Assembly (NCBI RefSeq): GCF_049243985.1
Contig: NC_135377.1
Span: 63,560,145 to 63,624,144, forward strand
Length of the DNA: 64,000 bases
From: Paroedura picta
Taxonomy: Eukaryota > Chordata > Lepidosauria > Squamata > Gekkonidae
Direction: 5' to 3'
In this document: positions 44,414 to 57,664 of the stretch, piece by piece
Numbering within the stretch: the stretch's first letter is position 1
How the letters are laid out: every line of letters starts with the position of its first letter
Program-made: the position numbers and the translations under genes
Notes under the pieces: model-generated
What the model saw: only the letters and a program-made list of their open reading frames with translations
The model's database searches: none
What the model was told of the DNA's origin: nothing

Positions 44414-44419
44414 TTTATT
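44414..44419 (-). terminator. SLC22A23: Candidate distal poly(A) signal of SLC22A23
   Basis: AATAAA on the minus strand (TTTATT inside a T-run). The sequence just upstream on that strand is not repetitive, and the position leaves about 1.4 kb to the convergent PSMG4 end. Confidence 0.5.
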
Positions 44420-45470
44420 CCTGTACATTTACATACAAAGTTGTTCAGTAGGTACAACAGATGTAACATCATGCAAGACATTTAGCTTTTTAAAGACTGT
44501 TCTTCAGTAGTTGATTTTATTTTTTTTTAAGCTTGTGCTATGGAGAAGCACCAAACTACTCATGATCAAAAACCATACAGTAACAACGATTAGTCAATAA
44601 AACTTCATCAGAAACCGGGGGTGGGGGGGTGGGTGTCTCACCCGCTACAGACAAAGCACACTACTCCGTTCCCAAAAATGTTTTTCACACAATACATTTA
44701 AAAATGAGGTTTTATTTTTTTCTTCAATTATGAAAAAGCTGGACACGCTTTAGTGGTTGTCTTTCTGTGCCAGCGACAGATAAAACTTGACAGGACCTTC
44801 AGAATTCGTTTAATGGCACTTCTGATTCTGAGTTTAGTGATTTTTGTTGTTGTTGTTTGGCTTTAGAAAGTGGCAATATAAACCGTACCATTCTTTTCAA
44901 AGTACCCAGCAGTAACCCAATGAAAATACTTCTCCCAAGCTTCAATCAAATGGTGTTTCTTCTTAATTGTATTTTAGTAGCAGAAATTATAGGCAGAAAA
45001 CATCTTTGAAAACTGAACTTTGTTCAGCTTCCATGCTGCTTAAGAACAGGAAAATCAAAACACAAATGAAAAAAAGAAGCCAGCAACACAAATTCATGGC
45101 CCTTGGCTTACAGAAAAAGAAACATAAATGAATGGTGCATCGGCTGTTAGAATGGACTTGACTGTTAATTATATTTAATGGCGTTAATATCTCCTAATTT
45201 GTTCAGCCCTAGGGCTGATTTAACATTCCCTGGCCAGAATTATTGGCTGTCTTAGAGCCAGTCTGCATGTTACGATTGATGGTCATGGTCGATTCAATTT
45301 TACATAAGACTATTGGTGAGGGGAAGCCATGTGACCTTGCCCTCCCCCCCCTGTCTTTTCAAGCACAGAAATAGGTTGTTATGGCAACTGAAAAAGTGCA
45401 GGGCGGGGGGAGAACGACAAAATTGCCTCCCCCACCACTAACAAGATCCCTCATGGCATTTTTTCACAGG

Positions 45471-45597
45471 GGTGACCAGACTATGGCATTCCAGATGTCC
45501 ATGGACTACAATCCCCATGAGCCCCTGCCAGCACTGTAGTCCATGGACATCTGGATTGTAATCCATGGATAACTGGAGAGCCACCATTTGGCCAGTT
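45471..45597. mobile_element. hAT-like MITE, copy 5
   Basis: GGTGACCAGACTATGGC, CCAGATGTCCATGGACTACA and the complementary right half ending AGAGCCACCATTTGGCCAG. A short internal duplication repeats the TCCATGGAC-TCTGGA part. Confidence 0.7.
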
Positions 45598-45754
45598 TCA
45601 TGCATTCAGTGTTTTAAACAGTCGAATTTTGCTGTCAAGTGGTGTGGGCTGAACCTGTGGGTACTCCGCTGTGTCGTTTGCCCCTCAGCTCTTGGCATAG
45701 ATTGACAGGAAGTCAGCCAAGTGTTATAGGCCACCCGCCTTGAGAGTTCACCTG

Positions 45755-45925
45755 GCAGCAACCCTGGGAGACTTCCAGGGGTTTGGGAGTTGGTTCCTCC
45801 AAGGAACACTAGGAGTCATGACACGGAGGCAGGCAATGGCAATCCACCTCTAAATGTCCCTTGCCTGGCTGCCTGACAATCCTTGGATCTCTTGGCTACA
45901 CGACAGGCTGGCAATGAGCAAGTGC
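45755..45925 (+). mobile_element. 5S-derived SINE body and tail (5S part missing)
   Basis: TCCAAGGAACACTAGGAGTC and CGGAGGCAGGCAATGGCAAT are the non-5S body found in the reverse of 51865-52022. The 5S-like head is truncated. Confidence 0.65.
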
Positions 45926-46096
45926 CCAAGGCAATTCCCCATTTCCTCAGCCTGTAATTTTCATGGTCCTGAGTCAGTCTATGTCAAGCCAGCCTAGTTA
46001 CGATGTTCTCACAAATGGCTGGCTTTGGACATTCTGTCACATGCATGCCCATTTAGGATGGCATGGGATTGGCTGGGGATGGCATGGGATTGCATG

Positions 46097-46362
46097 GGAG
46101 CCAGTTTGGTGTAGTGGTTAGGAGTGTGGACTTCTAATCTGGCGAGCCAGGTTTGATTCTGTGCTCCCCCACATGCAGCCAGCTGGGTGACCTTGGGCTG
46201 ATAAAGCTGTTCTGACCGAGCAGTGATATCAGGGCTCTCTCAGCCTCACCCCCCTCACAGAGTGTCTGTTGTGGGGAGAGGAAAGGGAAGGCAACTGTAA
46301 GCCGCTTTGAGACTGCTTTGGCTAGGGAAAAGCAGCATATTAGAACCAACTCTTCTTCTTCA
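46097..46362 (+). mobile_element. CORE-SINE, full-length plus copy
   Basis: GGGAGCCAGTTTGGTGTAGT head, GGTTTGATTCTGTGCTCCC B box, CAGCCAGCTGGGTGACCTTG core, GTAAGCCGCTTTGAGACTGC and tail AACCAACTCTTCTTCTT. The best reference copy in the window. Confidence 0.9.
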
Positions 46363-47621
46363 TGTAAGAAACCAATCTGGCAAAACTGAGCACATGACTT
46401 GTGGCATACCCACAGTTTCCTCCTCCCCAGTCTTTTCACTCCTGGAAGTCAGCTGGAAACCATGGCTGTGATGTATGCACTCATTTTTTTGGTCCCACTG
46501 TTGTTTCTGGACAACGAAAAGGGTTTTTGCAGGGGGTTTTTTAGGCACAACAAAAATCTCCATATCAGAAACCAAAGCAGGATGGATGTGTACATCACAG
46601 AAAAAGTCAAAGTAAAAAAAAAAGAAAGAAAGGAAAAGGAAGAAGATGAAAATGAAGAAAGGTGTGATTCTCTTTTTTGGGCAACAGTATGCTGCAAAAA
46701 TCCCAACAAGTTTTAAGGGGCTTGAACTTCTTCAGGGGAATGTTTCCAAAATGGACACATGCAACTTCTCCTTCCAGAAACAGAGCAGCTGAGTCTGTCT
46801 TCTTGCACTGTAGTAGAAAATTTACTTGTGACGGTAAATAGGGAATTTTGCGTTCCATTTTAAACTTTTTGTAGGGGCATTTAGTTTGTTTTCTTCAGTT
46901 TCCATTCTTCCATTCAGTGGCTCTGCACAACGTGGCCAATCATGTCCCTTCAACGTTCTGACAAATATTGCTTCTCTTTACTACCTGCTTGTTTCATTTG
47001 CTCCTTTCTGCAGGTACATTTAGACCAGAAACCCAGGACAGAGTAATGCACCCAGGTCTTGAGCATTTCTTGGACACCCAGCATCCATCCAGGCCACAGC
47101 CCATGGGCCTATTAGGAGTTAGCAATACTTGCAGATTGCCCAGAGATACAAAAACCAAAGATACAATCCAACTGTTGATAATTTGCTATATGAAGGTGAC
47201 ATGCTGCAAAGGAAATAGAAGGCTATCAGTCTGCCAGAGCTATCTTAATATGAGATTTGCATGATTGAAGAGCTCTGAACTCGACAAATTGGCTGAGAAA
47301 CCTTATTCATAGTGAAATGGACAATATTGTCAGGATGCTGTATGAGCATACATGGATCCTGGTACTTACCATGCCAAATGCAGCTCAACAGCTATGTATG
47401 ATGACCCGCTAGGAACAGAACCCCCCCAACAGGGATTGTACAAGCAGGAAGGCTGATAAGCAACTGGCAGGCTGCACTCTAGGATTGGTGAATGCAAGCT
47501 GCCCAGGTCTGCAGTACAGTACATCTGTCTGTGTTTGCTTGCTGGGGTGGATCTGCTTTTCTAAAATACCTAAACCAGTTATACAACAAGAAGTACTAGA
47601 CAACTATTGAAATAGTGGATA

Positions 47622-47822
47622 GGGTCATGGCTCAGTGGTAGAGCCTCTGCTTGGCATGCAGAAGGCCCCAAGTTCAATCCCTGGTGGATGCATTTAAAAG
47701 GAGCAGGTAACAGGCGATGTGAAAGCCCTCAATCTGAGAGGCTGGAGAGCCGCTGCCAGTCAAAAATACTGACACTCATCAACAAGTAGTCTGACTCGGT
47801 ATAAGGCAGCATCATGCATTCA
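47622..47822 (+). mobile_element. tRNA-derived SINE (second family), full-length
   Basis: Head GGTCATGGCTCAGTGGTAGA (A box) and CCAAGTTCAATCCCTGGTGG (B box), tRNA-related body GGCGATGTGAAAGCCCTC and CTGGAGAGCCGCTGCCAGTC, end GTATAAGGCAGCATCATG. It does not fold as an intact tRNA gene and lacks a T-run terminator directly after the head. Confidence 0.85.
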
Positions 47823-50707
47823 GTGTTTCACTCTCATCAGCAAACACAATACTGGGAAGGGAAACAACATTATGCTTTTGAATCCTGCAGAATACAAGGG
47901 ATGTTGGGGGCAACTCACATTTCTGATTAAAAAAAAAAACAATACAGAGGAGGATGTGCTCCCATGAACTTGCAGCTGCTGAGATTCTCTCGCTCTTTCT
48001 CTTCCGTGCCTGTTTGTAAAGTTTAGGAGCATTGTACCAGAATAGGGAACACGAAAGCACAGCAGGTGTCAGATACAAAAACAATGGGGACTTAACTGAG
48101 TTAAAACGCAATCAATTCCATAGGCTGGTGAGTGTTCAGCGTGACTTGAACGCTATCTTATGAATATCTGAACAGAGATGAGGGAATTAAAAGCTCATCT
48201 ATATAACATGGATTGCAAAAAGTGCGGTGTGTTAGCTTGGAGCCAGTGCATGACCATAAAGAAGTCTCTTCTTGCTCTCTGATTCCCCCCCCACCAAAAA
48301 AGGCCCTAGTCCATTTAAAATTAAATGAAATGTATACTTCATAGATGTCACTGCTGTTCCTGATACGGAGCTGTAACAAGCATTATATAAAAAGGCAATA
48401 GGCATTACACAAATTTGGCACATGAATACTGCACAATTTCAAAAGGCCTTGTTCCCCTCCCCCCAATGCAAATATAAGGTGATCACCCGGATGTGAAGAG
48501 CCAGATGGTCAATTGGAGAGCGTCAAGATGGACTGGGCTCACACTGATTCAGCGAGTCCCACTGAGGGGAATAACAAATCCATTGACCAAAGGCCAATCC
48601 AGGGTTTTTGTTTTTCTTAGTAAGATTTAAGAAACATTCCCCCAAACGTCTCACTCTTGGTATGAAAATTAGCAGCTTTACAACATTATTATTCTGCTCA
48701 AGTACATAAATGCTCTTCTGCTTATGCGGGCCCAGTTTTGCCCAGTCAGCCAGTGTCAAAGGCTGCTCTGTTTGCTAGATGCCAAGCGACACTGTCGACT
48801 CTGTGCCGGTCATCGGGATGCAAAAAGGCAGCCTGACAGAAGAAGCAAGTAGGAATACAGGTACGTCAGTCGACAGACAACATAGAGAGAGCAAAGAAGG
48901 GATGCAGCCGGGAGGAAAGTGCAAAAAAAAGCCCTTTCCTTTGCCCATGATGTACACCAAACAACGTGATGGCTAAATGGATGGCCATACACATCACCAC
49001 ACATCTGACTGTTGTGTTCCACTTAAATGGCTGTACCACTGGGCAATCATGAACGCATGATCTTGAGTGCAGGGGATGGGAAGTGGGACAGTTAACTAGA
49101 TGCAAATCTGCAACCAGGTTAGAAGGTCCTCGTGTTAAGTTAGTTCTGGCATTACGAACTGAACGTGGAAGATAGCCAGTGCTTGTTTTGGAACAAGAGT
49201 TGAAATGGCTGGCATGGATTTGTTGCTGACCTTTTAGGGAAGGGAGGAGTAAATGGTTTTTACTCACTGATATGCCAGTCTTAAGGACAGGATTTCAGTG
49301 AAACTTACTTCCAAGCATCTTTAAGGGTCAAGGTTGTTGGCCTCCACTGACAGCCAACTGAAACAATGGGACTGATTTATATATCGAGGGAACAGAGGAA
49401 ATCTTACAAGAGCACTTGGGATTTTGTTTGGTGCACTTATGGTGGCTATTTCTTATGGGTTTTCAAACTGGAGGTGGCAGCTCCAATTACCCGTGAACAA
49501 CGGTCCGATAATTGCATGCCAATGTCATGGGGAGGCCACTGTCCTCTTACAAAAACATAACAAGACCTCTTTTTCGTACTCTGTGTCTCCTCCTCTCTTC
49601 CCCTAATCTTAGGCATTCCATTGTTGTGGGGTTAATTCATGTCAATATTCTACCCATTAGAACTGACCAGTCTTCGGGACGGTGAGCTACGACAATGAAA
49701 AAGTAATCAGAATTCCAGAATAGCTGCTTTTAGGAACAAATCTTTTTCTATCCCAAATCCCTTGAGCCTTCATGTCCCCCTCTCAATTTGGAAACATTCT
49801 CCTACAAAGATGTTACCATTATCAGTTCCTAGGCCTCTGGTTAGATTAAAACTGCTCTTGGTAAAGCCTTGACTTTCCTACCGAGCAATGCTTTTGAAAT
49901 TGCTTATATTTAAAATTGTCACTCAGTGCTTGTGAGAACTCTCAATACAGAAACACATTCCTCATTTAAATCCACATGTCTAATCCAAGTTGGAAAAAAC
50001 CTAGCTCGCTTGTGTAGTGGCTTGTTTTTGACTTTGAATTGCAATGCCAGGACATCTCTAGCTTTAATTTTGAAAAGATTGTTAAAAAAATACACTGGGG
50101 CTCACTGGCCGAACTCTTTAACTTTTGCTGCCTATCGTGCCGTTAGAGCTTTGTATGCACACATTCTGTAGGTTTACCTGGGGAGAGGTGGAGGTGGGAT
50201 TTCCGATTATCTGGAGAGACAAAGAAAATGCATCAAACCTAAAATATCAGTCAGTGAGTTCATTGTCACACCATCAGAGGTCTGATTCCTCTAACAAAAC
50301 ACAGAGAATAATAATTAAAAAAAAATAACCCAACAACCCATGATTTCTTTCTTGGAATGGCTGCGCTTCTTAAGAACAACATGGCTTTATGTTTGTGGTC
50401 AACTGGCGGAAAAGGGTATAAAGTGCTTCTTGAGGGGGAAAAATTCATCAAAATAAATAGAAACAATTCATGGTAGGAAAAAAAAGTTCCAATGGGCGGT
50501 TCTCTCCAGCCAGTTTGCTCCGAGGATCTGTTTGCCCCCCCATAACTGTTTCCAAAGCCATTTGCCCCCAAATCAACCCTTCCTACAATAAGTGGTGTTA
50601 GCAGCAGTGTCCGTTTCCCCTGTGTATCCATCCCTTCTTTCACTGGTCTGTAAACCTTGTGTGGAAAAGCCCTTCCCAGGCCACAAAGATGCTCCTCCTC
50701 CAGCCGG

Positions 50708-53700
50708 CTACATCGCCTTCATCCCATTGGCGGTGACATTCTCGGTCAGCCCGTCGCTCACGGCTGCCGAATCGTGGAGGCCGGAGTAGTGCTTAAGCTC
50801 AGAGTTCGTCAGCAGCAACGGCTGCTCCCCCTTCTTGTGTGGCAGGAGGGGCTGCCGGGTGTAATGTTCGCCGTCTGGAATGTTCTCTGGCAGGTTCTGG
50901 TTTTTGCTCTCGGGCAAAAGGAGGATGCAGATGATGCAAATGAGCGTACAGCAGGCAAAGATCACGTGGTGGAGGAAGTAGCCTTTCTGGTTATGGAGCT
51001 CCATGATGGGGGCGGTCAGCATACCGAAGCCTGCGCTAGCTTGGACCAGACCAAGCCCGCCCCCCCTGCGGGAAAGAAGGGTTCTTGACAATGACTGGTA
51101 ATCACTTGATCAGCATGCATTAATAATTATACGTAACATATGCAGAGATCCCCCCCTGCCCCCCAGATTTATTTGTAATACAGTTTCAATACACTGAGGC
51201 TCCCTAGCCAAACTCTTTAACTTTTGCTGCAGATAGTACAGTTGGAACTTCAAGGGAGAGCTTTGGATGCACACTTATGCTGTAGGTTCAGAAATCAGAA
51301 TTGGAAATTAAAGCCCCAGGAATCAGAACTGCTTTTGCTATCTTCAATAGGCATGTGGAAAGCTCTTGAATAAATACACAGACTTCTCCTTGAACTGGTC
51401 TCCCGCACCACCTAGCAGGATTATTTATTGATTTATTAATCATACTAGGCTTCAAAGCCCGCATGTAAGGACAGGCTTTGAAGGGCCGGGGCACTCTCCG
51501 GCCGCACCCCTCCCTGCCAATTCCCATGCTTCCCTGCGGGCCTCGGAGCAAGCCCCCCCCCCAGCTGGCTGACTACCTGCAGAGTCCCCGGTCCACGGCA
51601 AATTCCAGGCAGTCAGGTAATGGGCGAAGCGCCTTCCGATTAGCGCCTCACCTGACTGGCCAGAATTCTTGTCAGTCCGGGTGAGGGGCCAATGGGCCAA
51701 TTGGAAGGCACTGTGCACCTTCTGAGTGGCCCCTTGGCTGTATCCTGGACTTGGCCCGCCCACTTAACCAATTATGTATCCTGCTCCCCGAGTGGTTTAC
51801 AGATGGTGTATTCAGTGTGGCCAGGAGATCCGGGTTTTGCTTGACATAAGGGACATTTGGGTGTGGCTTGCAATTTCCTGCCTCCGTGTCATGACCCCTG
51901 GCGTTCCTTGGAGGCACTATCACCCAAATCCTTGGGGGTCTCCCATCTAAATCCCAGCCAGGGTAGGCCCTGCTTAGCTTTTGAGATCTGATGGGATCAG
52001 GCTTGCCCAGTTATCCAGGCTAGCAGGATGATAAATGGTGCTCACTCTTAGAGACAGAAGGGCCTATACCACAAGAACACCTCTTGTGGGCAGCTGGCAA
52101 CTCATACCTCTGCGTGAACGTGGCAGGGTGGGGAGAGGAGGAAGGGATCCGCCACCACTAGAGGGACTTGTGAAGAAAACTGAGGCTGTTTTCAGAGGCA
52201 CAAACCTTCTTCCCCCCTTTTAAATATATGTTATTTACAACAAAGAAAAAAAGAAATGATGCAGCATATAATAAAATGTACATTATAATATTGTTTGCTA
52301 TGTGCTTATCATTTAATAACAATCCTTTGAATTCTTTAATTTCTAATAAGATCTTAACACAAAAACAGATATAGAGAAAAAAAAATCTACTTTCCCTAAT
52401 ACCTAATCTAGCCAAATAAAAAGAACACTGAATGATAATTTTTAATTAAAAATTATCATACAAACATGGATTGCCATTTTTGATAACTCTTCTCCTCCAT
52501 TTGCACTTCTGAAGGAACTAATTTTAAGTCAAGTCTGCCCCAATAGGTAGTTCCAGGGCAGTAACTGCATTAGTATGTTGCAGAAAAATGAAACAAGTTC
52601 AGTGGCCCTATAAAAGATGAATAGAATTTATTGCAGCATAAGTTTTGGAGAGTTAGAGCTCACCTCAATATATAAAGTGTTTATTCAGATTTTTAATCGT
52701 CCACATCCTAACAGTCCAAATTGTAACTCCAATTTCTCACTCAATTGAATAAAACCAAAAAAAAAAAAATCAAAAATATCTATGACAATCCAACTAGTAC
52801 AAATGAAAACTATCCTCTTCAGAGCACAATCCAACCACTAAGAAAAGAGAGACATACGTTTAAAAGATTCCTGCTTTATTTTAGAATCAGCATGGCATAG
52901 TGGTTAAGAGTTGCGGCCTCAAATCTGGAGAACTCCTCCACATGCAGCCAGCAGGGTAACCTTGGGCCAGGTACAGTTCTCTCAGAACTCTCTCAGCCCA
53001 ACCTACCTCACAGGGTATCTGCTGTGGGGAGAGGAAGAGGAGGTGATTGTAAACCACTTTGGAACTCCTTATAGTGGAGAAAAATGGGGTATAAAAAAAG
53101 CCTATTCTTCTTCTTTAAATGTAGATTCATTCATAGATTACAAGCCAACAACCACATCAGTGATTGACAAGGGGAAAATATGTCACTGTGGAAACTGGGA
53201 CAAACAGCATTGTAAAAATCTCCCTTGCACACATCCTTCCTAACAGTACCTCTGTTTATAAGCTGTCTTTCCATTCGCCAGAGAGCTTGGAAAGGAAACC
53301 ACTATGCCCAGACTTGTGAACTTATCCAGGTTAACACTAGGGGGCAGGCTTTCCTCAGCTTTGTTTCATAAGAACCAATTTTGGAGTAGATTCGAATGAG
53401 TAGCCGTGTAGGTCTGAAGTAGCACAATAAAATCAGAGTCTAGTAGCACCTTTAAGACCAACAAAGATTTATTCAAGGCGTGAGCTTTTGAGTGCAAGCT
53501 CCCTTTGTCAAACTATGATCTTCTTACATGACAGGGAATATATAGCAAAAATCAATTCTGTTACATCAGTAGACTGTGTCATAACCAAATACAGTCAATG
53601 AATAATGTTTTGACAAAGGATTATCATTTTCCCTGGGGAGCTGATATTTATAGTCTGCAGATCACTCCCTATTCCAGGGGTTTTCCAGGCCTCTGCTGGA

Positions 53701-56700
53701 GGCTGGTGACCCCTGGGTCAGGAATGTTCCTTGAGGTTTGGAGGTGGGACTTCAAGAGTCCAAGGGTGGGTAGGAGCTTCTGCCTCAAACACCACACGAG
53801 TTCACAGACACCAACAATTCAAAACAGGACATTCAACCTCCCCCCATGCTAGCAGCCGCTGTACTTACAGCTGCAATGGGCTTTATTCCTAGTTATATTA
53901 TACGGCATAAATCAAGAAATGTGGTGGTTGCAATAACAGAACTTGTGGAATGGGGCACAATTAAGTCCCCATCTCTCCTGAAACCTAGTTCTCACCTAGC
54001 AGGCTATAATACCAGTGGATCACTTTGTGTAAAACAAATGACTTCAAAATTACTCAGAATCCCAAAGGGACCTTTCCATCGATCCTACCTGATTACTGTC
54101 GGTGTGATTTCAGCACAGAAGAAAACGCTGAGACTTCCAACGGCATGTGACGAAAACATGCCTACGATGGAGAACGCAGTGGAGAATTTGTCCTTGACGC
54201 TGTCACTCATACCTGTTAGAGAACAGGCATAAAGGTTTATCCTAGACCCACGCACACATATGAATCATAGCACACTCTATCTTAAGAAACATAAAAGGAG
54301 AGTGGGTACTGCCCTGATGATTAAATGCAGAGAGGGACTCTTCAGGGGACAGTGGACAAGTCTTCATAGCTGGTGCCCCTTGGGACAGGAAGCCAAAGCC
54401 CCCCTTCCCACTGGTATTCCTGAAAGCTCTCGGATTTGGTCACATAAATGAAAAGTGACAAACCAGTCCTCTGAAGAAAGTAAAAGGTTGTGCTTGGGGC
54501 CTGAATACAATGAGGGCAAAATCTGCCTTCTACACATCACCGCCAGCATCCTCAATGGCCCAGGCTGTCTATGAATGCCGGGATCCACCAGTGACACATG
54601 GCTAGCACCTTCACAGTCTCTTGCTGCAGCCTAAAGTGAACATGCTATGTTCTAATGAAAAAGGAGCTTTCAAACCACCACGAACATGAAGGGGCATCGT
54701 TAGCTGACAGCCAGGCGAAGGTATGTTCATGCCTCTGTTTCCTTTTGTGCTGGGGATCCAAATTCACTCTGCACTGAATGCCAGTGAGGAGTTTCTTGCC
54801 CAGCGGCACAAGACTCTGGGACACAAGGGTTCCACATCTGCTGCAAAGGAGTAGGGATGCCTCACGACAGGTGAGTTTCAAGAGACTAAGCCCAGAAGGG
54901 CCACCGATCTTATGCATGATGAGGAGCAGGAGAGAGATAAGAGTGCATTTCACTCCTCCAGAGCCCATGTGGGGAGGGGCAGTATACAAATTAAATCAAA
55001 ACATCAACAATAATATTCAGTATATTGTACAGCCTACTCCCCCCATTTTGAGCATCATGTCTATGCGGATGACTGACCGTATTGGGTATGTAAATATTAG
55101 CTATTAAGCAGAGGTTAGATGGCCATCTGCCAGAAATGCTGATTCTGTGAACTTAGGCAGATTGTAAGTGGGTGGGCAGAAGAGATTGTGTTGGTGCTTG
55201 GCTCTTGTGGTCCTTTCTTGCATGCTCTAGGAAATTCCAATCTCCACTTTGGGGTCAGGAGGCGAATTTCCTCCAGGCCATTCTGGCCTGGGATTCTGGT
55301 TTTGCGTGGAGCATCATCTGGGCATGGGACTGGGGCCAGTGTGGGGAAGTAGTTGTGGATTTCCTGCGTTGTGCAAGGGGTTGGACTAGATGACCATGGC
55401 GGTCCCTTCCAACTTTTATGTTTTTATGAAATGCCTGAAGCATTAATTTCTATGTGCGGCAGGGAAAGGTAAGAGTGCTATAGGATTACACCTGAATTCA
55501 GTATTTTGGAGGAGAAAATAAAGTCAAAATGTCTAGACGAGTCAGGAGGACAGTCTCTCTGATTGTTTAATGGCTTCCGGTGGCAAAGCTGGCAGTTAAA
55601 AGAGTAGGATGTTAATGCATGATTCTGTGATTTTTTTTAAAGCTCAAAAGCAATCAGCAAACCTATTAAATGAATAATATATAATTTTTGAACACTGTAC
55701 CTGAGTCTGGAAGTTGACTATATTTCCCGATCACTGGATGCCACATCACAGACGGATGAAAACATGGCAGAAAGGAAACAAATGCACAATTAAGAATATA
55801 GACTGAGAAGTGCTACAATTAAGCATCAGTAATTAAAGATAAAGAAAATTAAGTGGTACTGTACAATGACTTCTTTCCCCCTTCCAAAACATTTTCCTTT
55901 CAATGTCACGGCAGGGTGGAAAGAGTTTTTTTCTGTTTCCAATCTGCCTAACGGGGCATGCAATTTCCTGCCTTATTCCCAATGGATGGATAGAATTCTA
56001 ATGAGATGATAACAATAAAACATACACTGGTGAAGCATTCTAGGGCTGGAATTAGTGCAGAGACAAAACAAAGGCCTTTATGTTGGTAACGAAGAGAGAG
56101 TAAAAAAAAAAAAGAGTCATGATTTGCTGCAATACCCAGAGGGCCCAGCCAACAGGGGTTTGTTAGAAAGCAAAACTCTTTCCATTTGTATTAATTTATT
56201 TTGTTTTATTCAGGCATTCCTCAGCTAGGGTAACTTTGCCAAAACACGAAGTTTAGCAAGCAGATTGAAAAGAAAATATCCACAAACTGCTTAGGGCCCT
56301 TGTATTTTTATAAAATGATCAGTATGTACAATGAAAGGGGTGTTCATGCTTGCACAAAATCTGGTATTCAGAAATGGGGGGGAGGGGGGGAGGAAGATGC
56401 AGACTCTTTATTTACTGTACAAATTGATCCACCTGATTCAAGGCTCAGAATCCACCAGCTAGTGGTGGGCCTCATGTGGGATGCTAATTTTTCTAGGTCG
56501 CTCTTCTATGTTTATTTCTTTACTTTGTGTCTCTCCCCATGAGGCTACTGAAGGGGCTTATAACATTCTCCCCTTTCTCCATTTTATCCTTAGAGCAACA
56601 TGGTGAGGTAGATTATTTATCTAGCTTTGAGCATAGGTGAAATATAATTCAGTCATGATGTTCAGTACCAGTTAGCCTCTTGAAAGGTGGTGGAACTGGA

Positions 56701-57610
56701 CATCATCTCCGTGACCAGATTATCATATGGATGCTGCAATAGATAGCTTTATAATCTCAGTCAAAGACAGTCCCATGGTTTAAATCCTTTGCAAAAGACC
56801 ATAGAACAAGCTTTCTCAACCAGGGCTTTGTGCAACCCTGGGGGTTTCTTGATGGCCCAGGAAGGGTTTCCAGAATGGGTGGGAGTTAATTATTTAATTA
56901 TTTTAATGTATTTTTTAAAATTTATGAAAGGTTTTTGGATGATATGTCTATATATGGTTCTGTCAACCCACTCCGCACCCCCCAAAGGGCCAGTGATGGG
57001 CCTGGAGGGAGTGGGAAGGGCCCCAAGTGGGCGTGTCCACAGCTACACTTTCCAACCATATTCTGTACGATCACACCACTTCTGGGGTTTCTTGAAATCT
57101 GAAGAATGTTTCAGGGGCTTCGCAATGGTAAAAAAGTTGAGAAAGGCTGCCCTAGAAGAACACCCTTATTTGGCTAACATTACTTCCATGCCACACAGGT
57201 GGCTGCAATTTGGCTGATTCTCATGTACCCCAAGTTCTCAATGTCTATGTGGAAACTGAGGATCTCACTCATTACATCTTAACATACCCACTATACGTTG
57301 AGCCAAGGAAATGTGTTTCTAAATTAATTCTGATATTTTTATTGTCTGATATTGATCCATATATATCCAATGGAATGGCTTTTTATGTCCTTGCAGCCAG
57401 GAAAATTAGAGCCATAATGACCCCAGGAAAGAAAATGGTATCCTAAACTTTTTAATCCTAAATATTGAACTTAAACTGTTAATGGAATTTCATCTGTTAT
57501 TATCTTTTTAGTGAATTATGTACTTTCTTTCTTTTTACTTCATTGAGAAGAACTGTGGCCAATACAATAAAACCTCCTTCTCTTCCTCTTCTTCCTCCTT
57601 CCTGGTTTTC

Positions 57611-57664
<54 letters not shown>

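Larger units (their letters stand above)
44420..50707 (-). other. SLC22A23: Presumed long 3' UTR of SLC22A23 (inferred)
   Basis: No exon is recognised between the SLC22A23 stop and the candidate poly(A) signal at 44414. A 3' UTR of about 6.3 kb is inferred from the single last coding exon and from synteny with the convergent human pair. It would contain a hAT-like MITE (45471-45597), a 5S-type SINE tail (45755-45925), a CORE-SINE (46097-46362) and a tRNA SINE (47622-47822). A more proximal poly(A) site is possible. Confidence 0.45.
51066..54088 (-). other. SLC22A23: SLC22A23 last intron
   Basis: About 3 kb between the last two coding exons. It holds a 5S-SINE (51865-52022), a CORE-SINE (52892-53118) and a CACCTTTAAGAC-family copy (53382-53520). 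The remaining sequence, including AT-rich 52210-52890, shows nothing recognisable. Confidence 0.7.

Noticed and set aside
46399-46716. 105-codon frame ending in a Lys/Glu-rich stretch
   Set aside because: The charged tail is a purine-run artefact; no homology; lies in the presumed SLC22A23 3' UTR on the opposite strand.
47622-47700. tRNA gene
   Set aside because: A and B boxes are present but the cloverleaf arms do not pair well and a SINE body follows.
57611-57664. CRISPR-like or coding repeat
   Set aside because: Plain trinucleotide microsatellite without spacers; vertebrate context.
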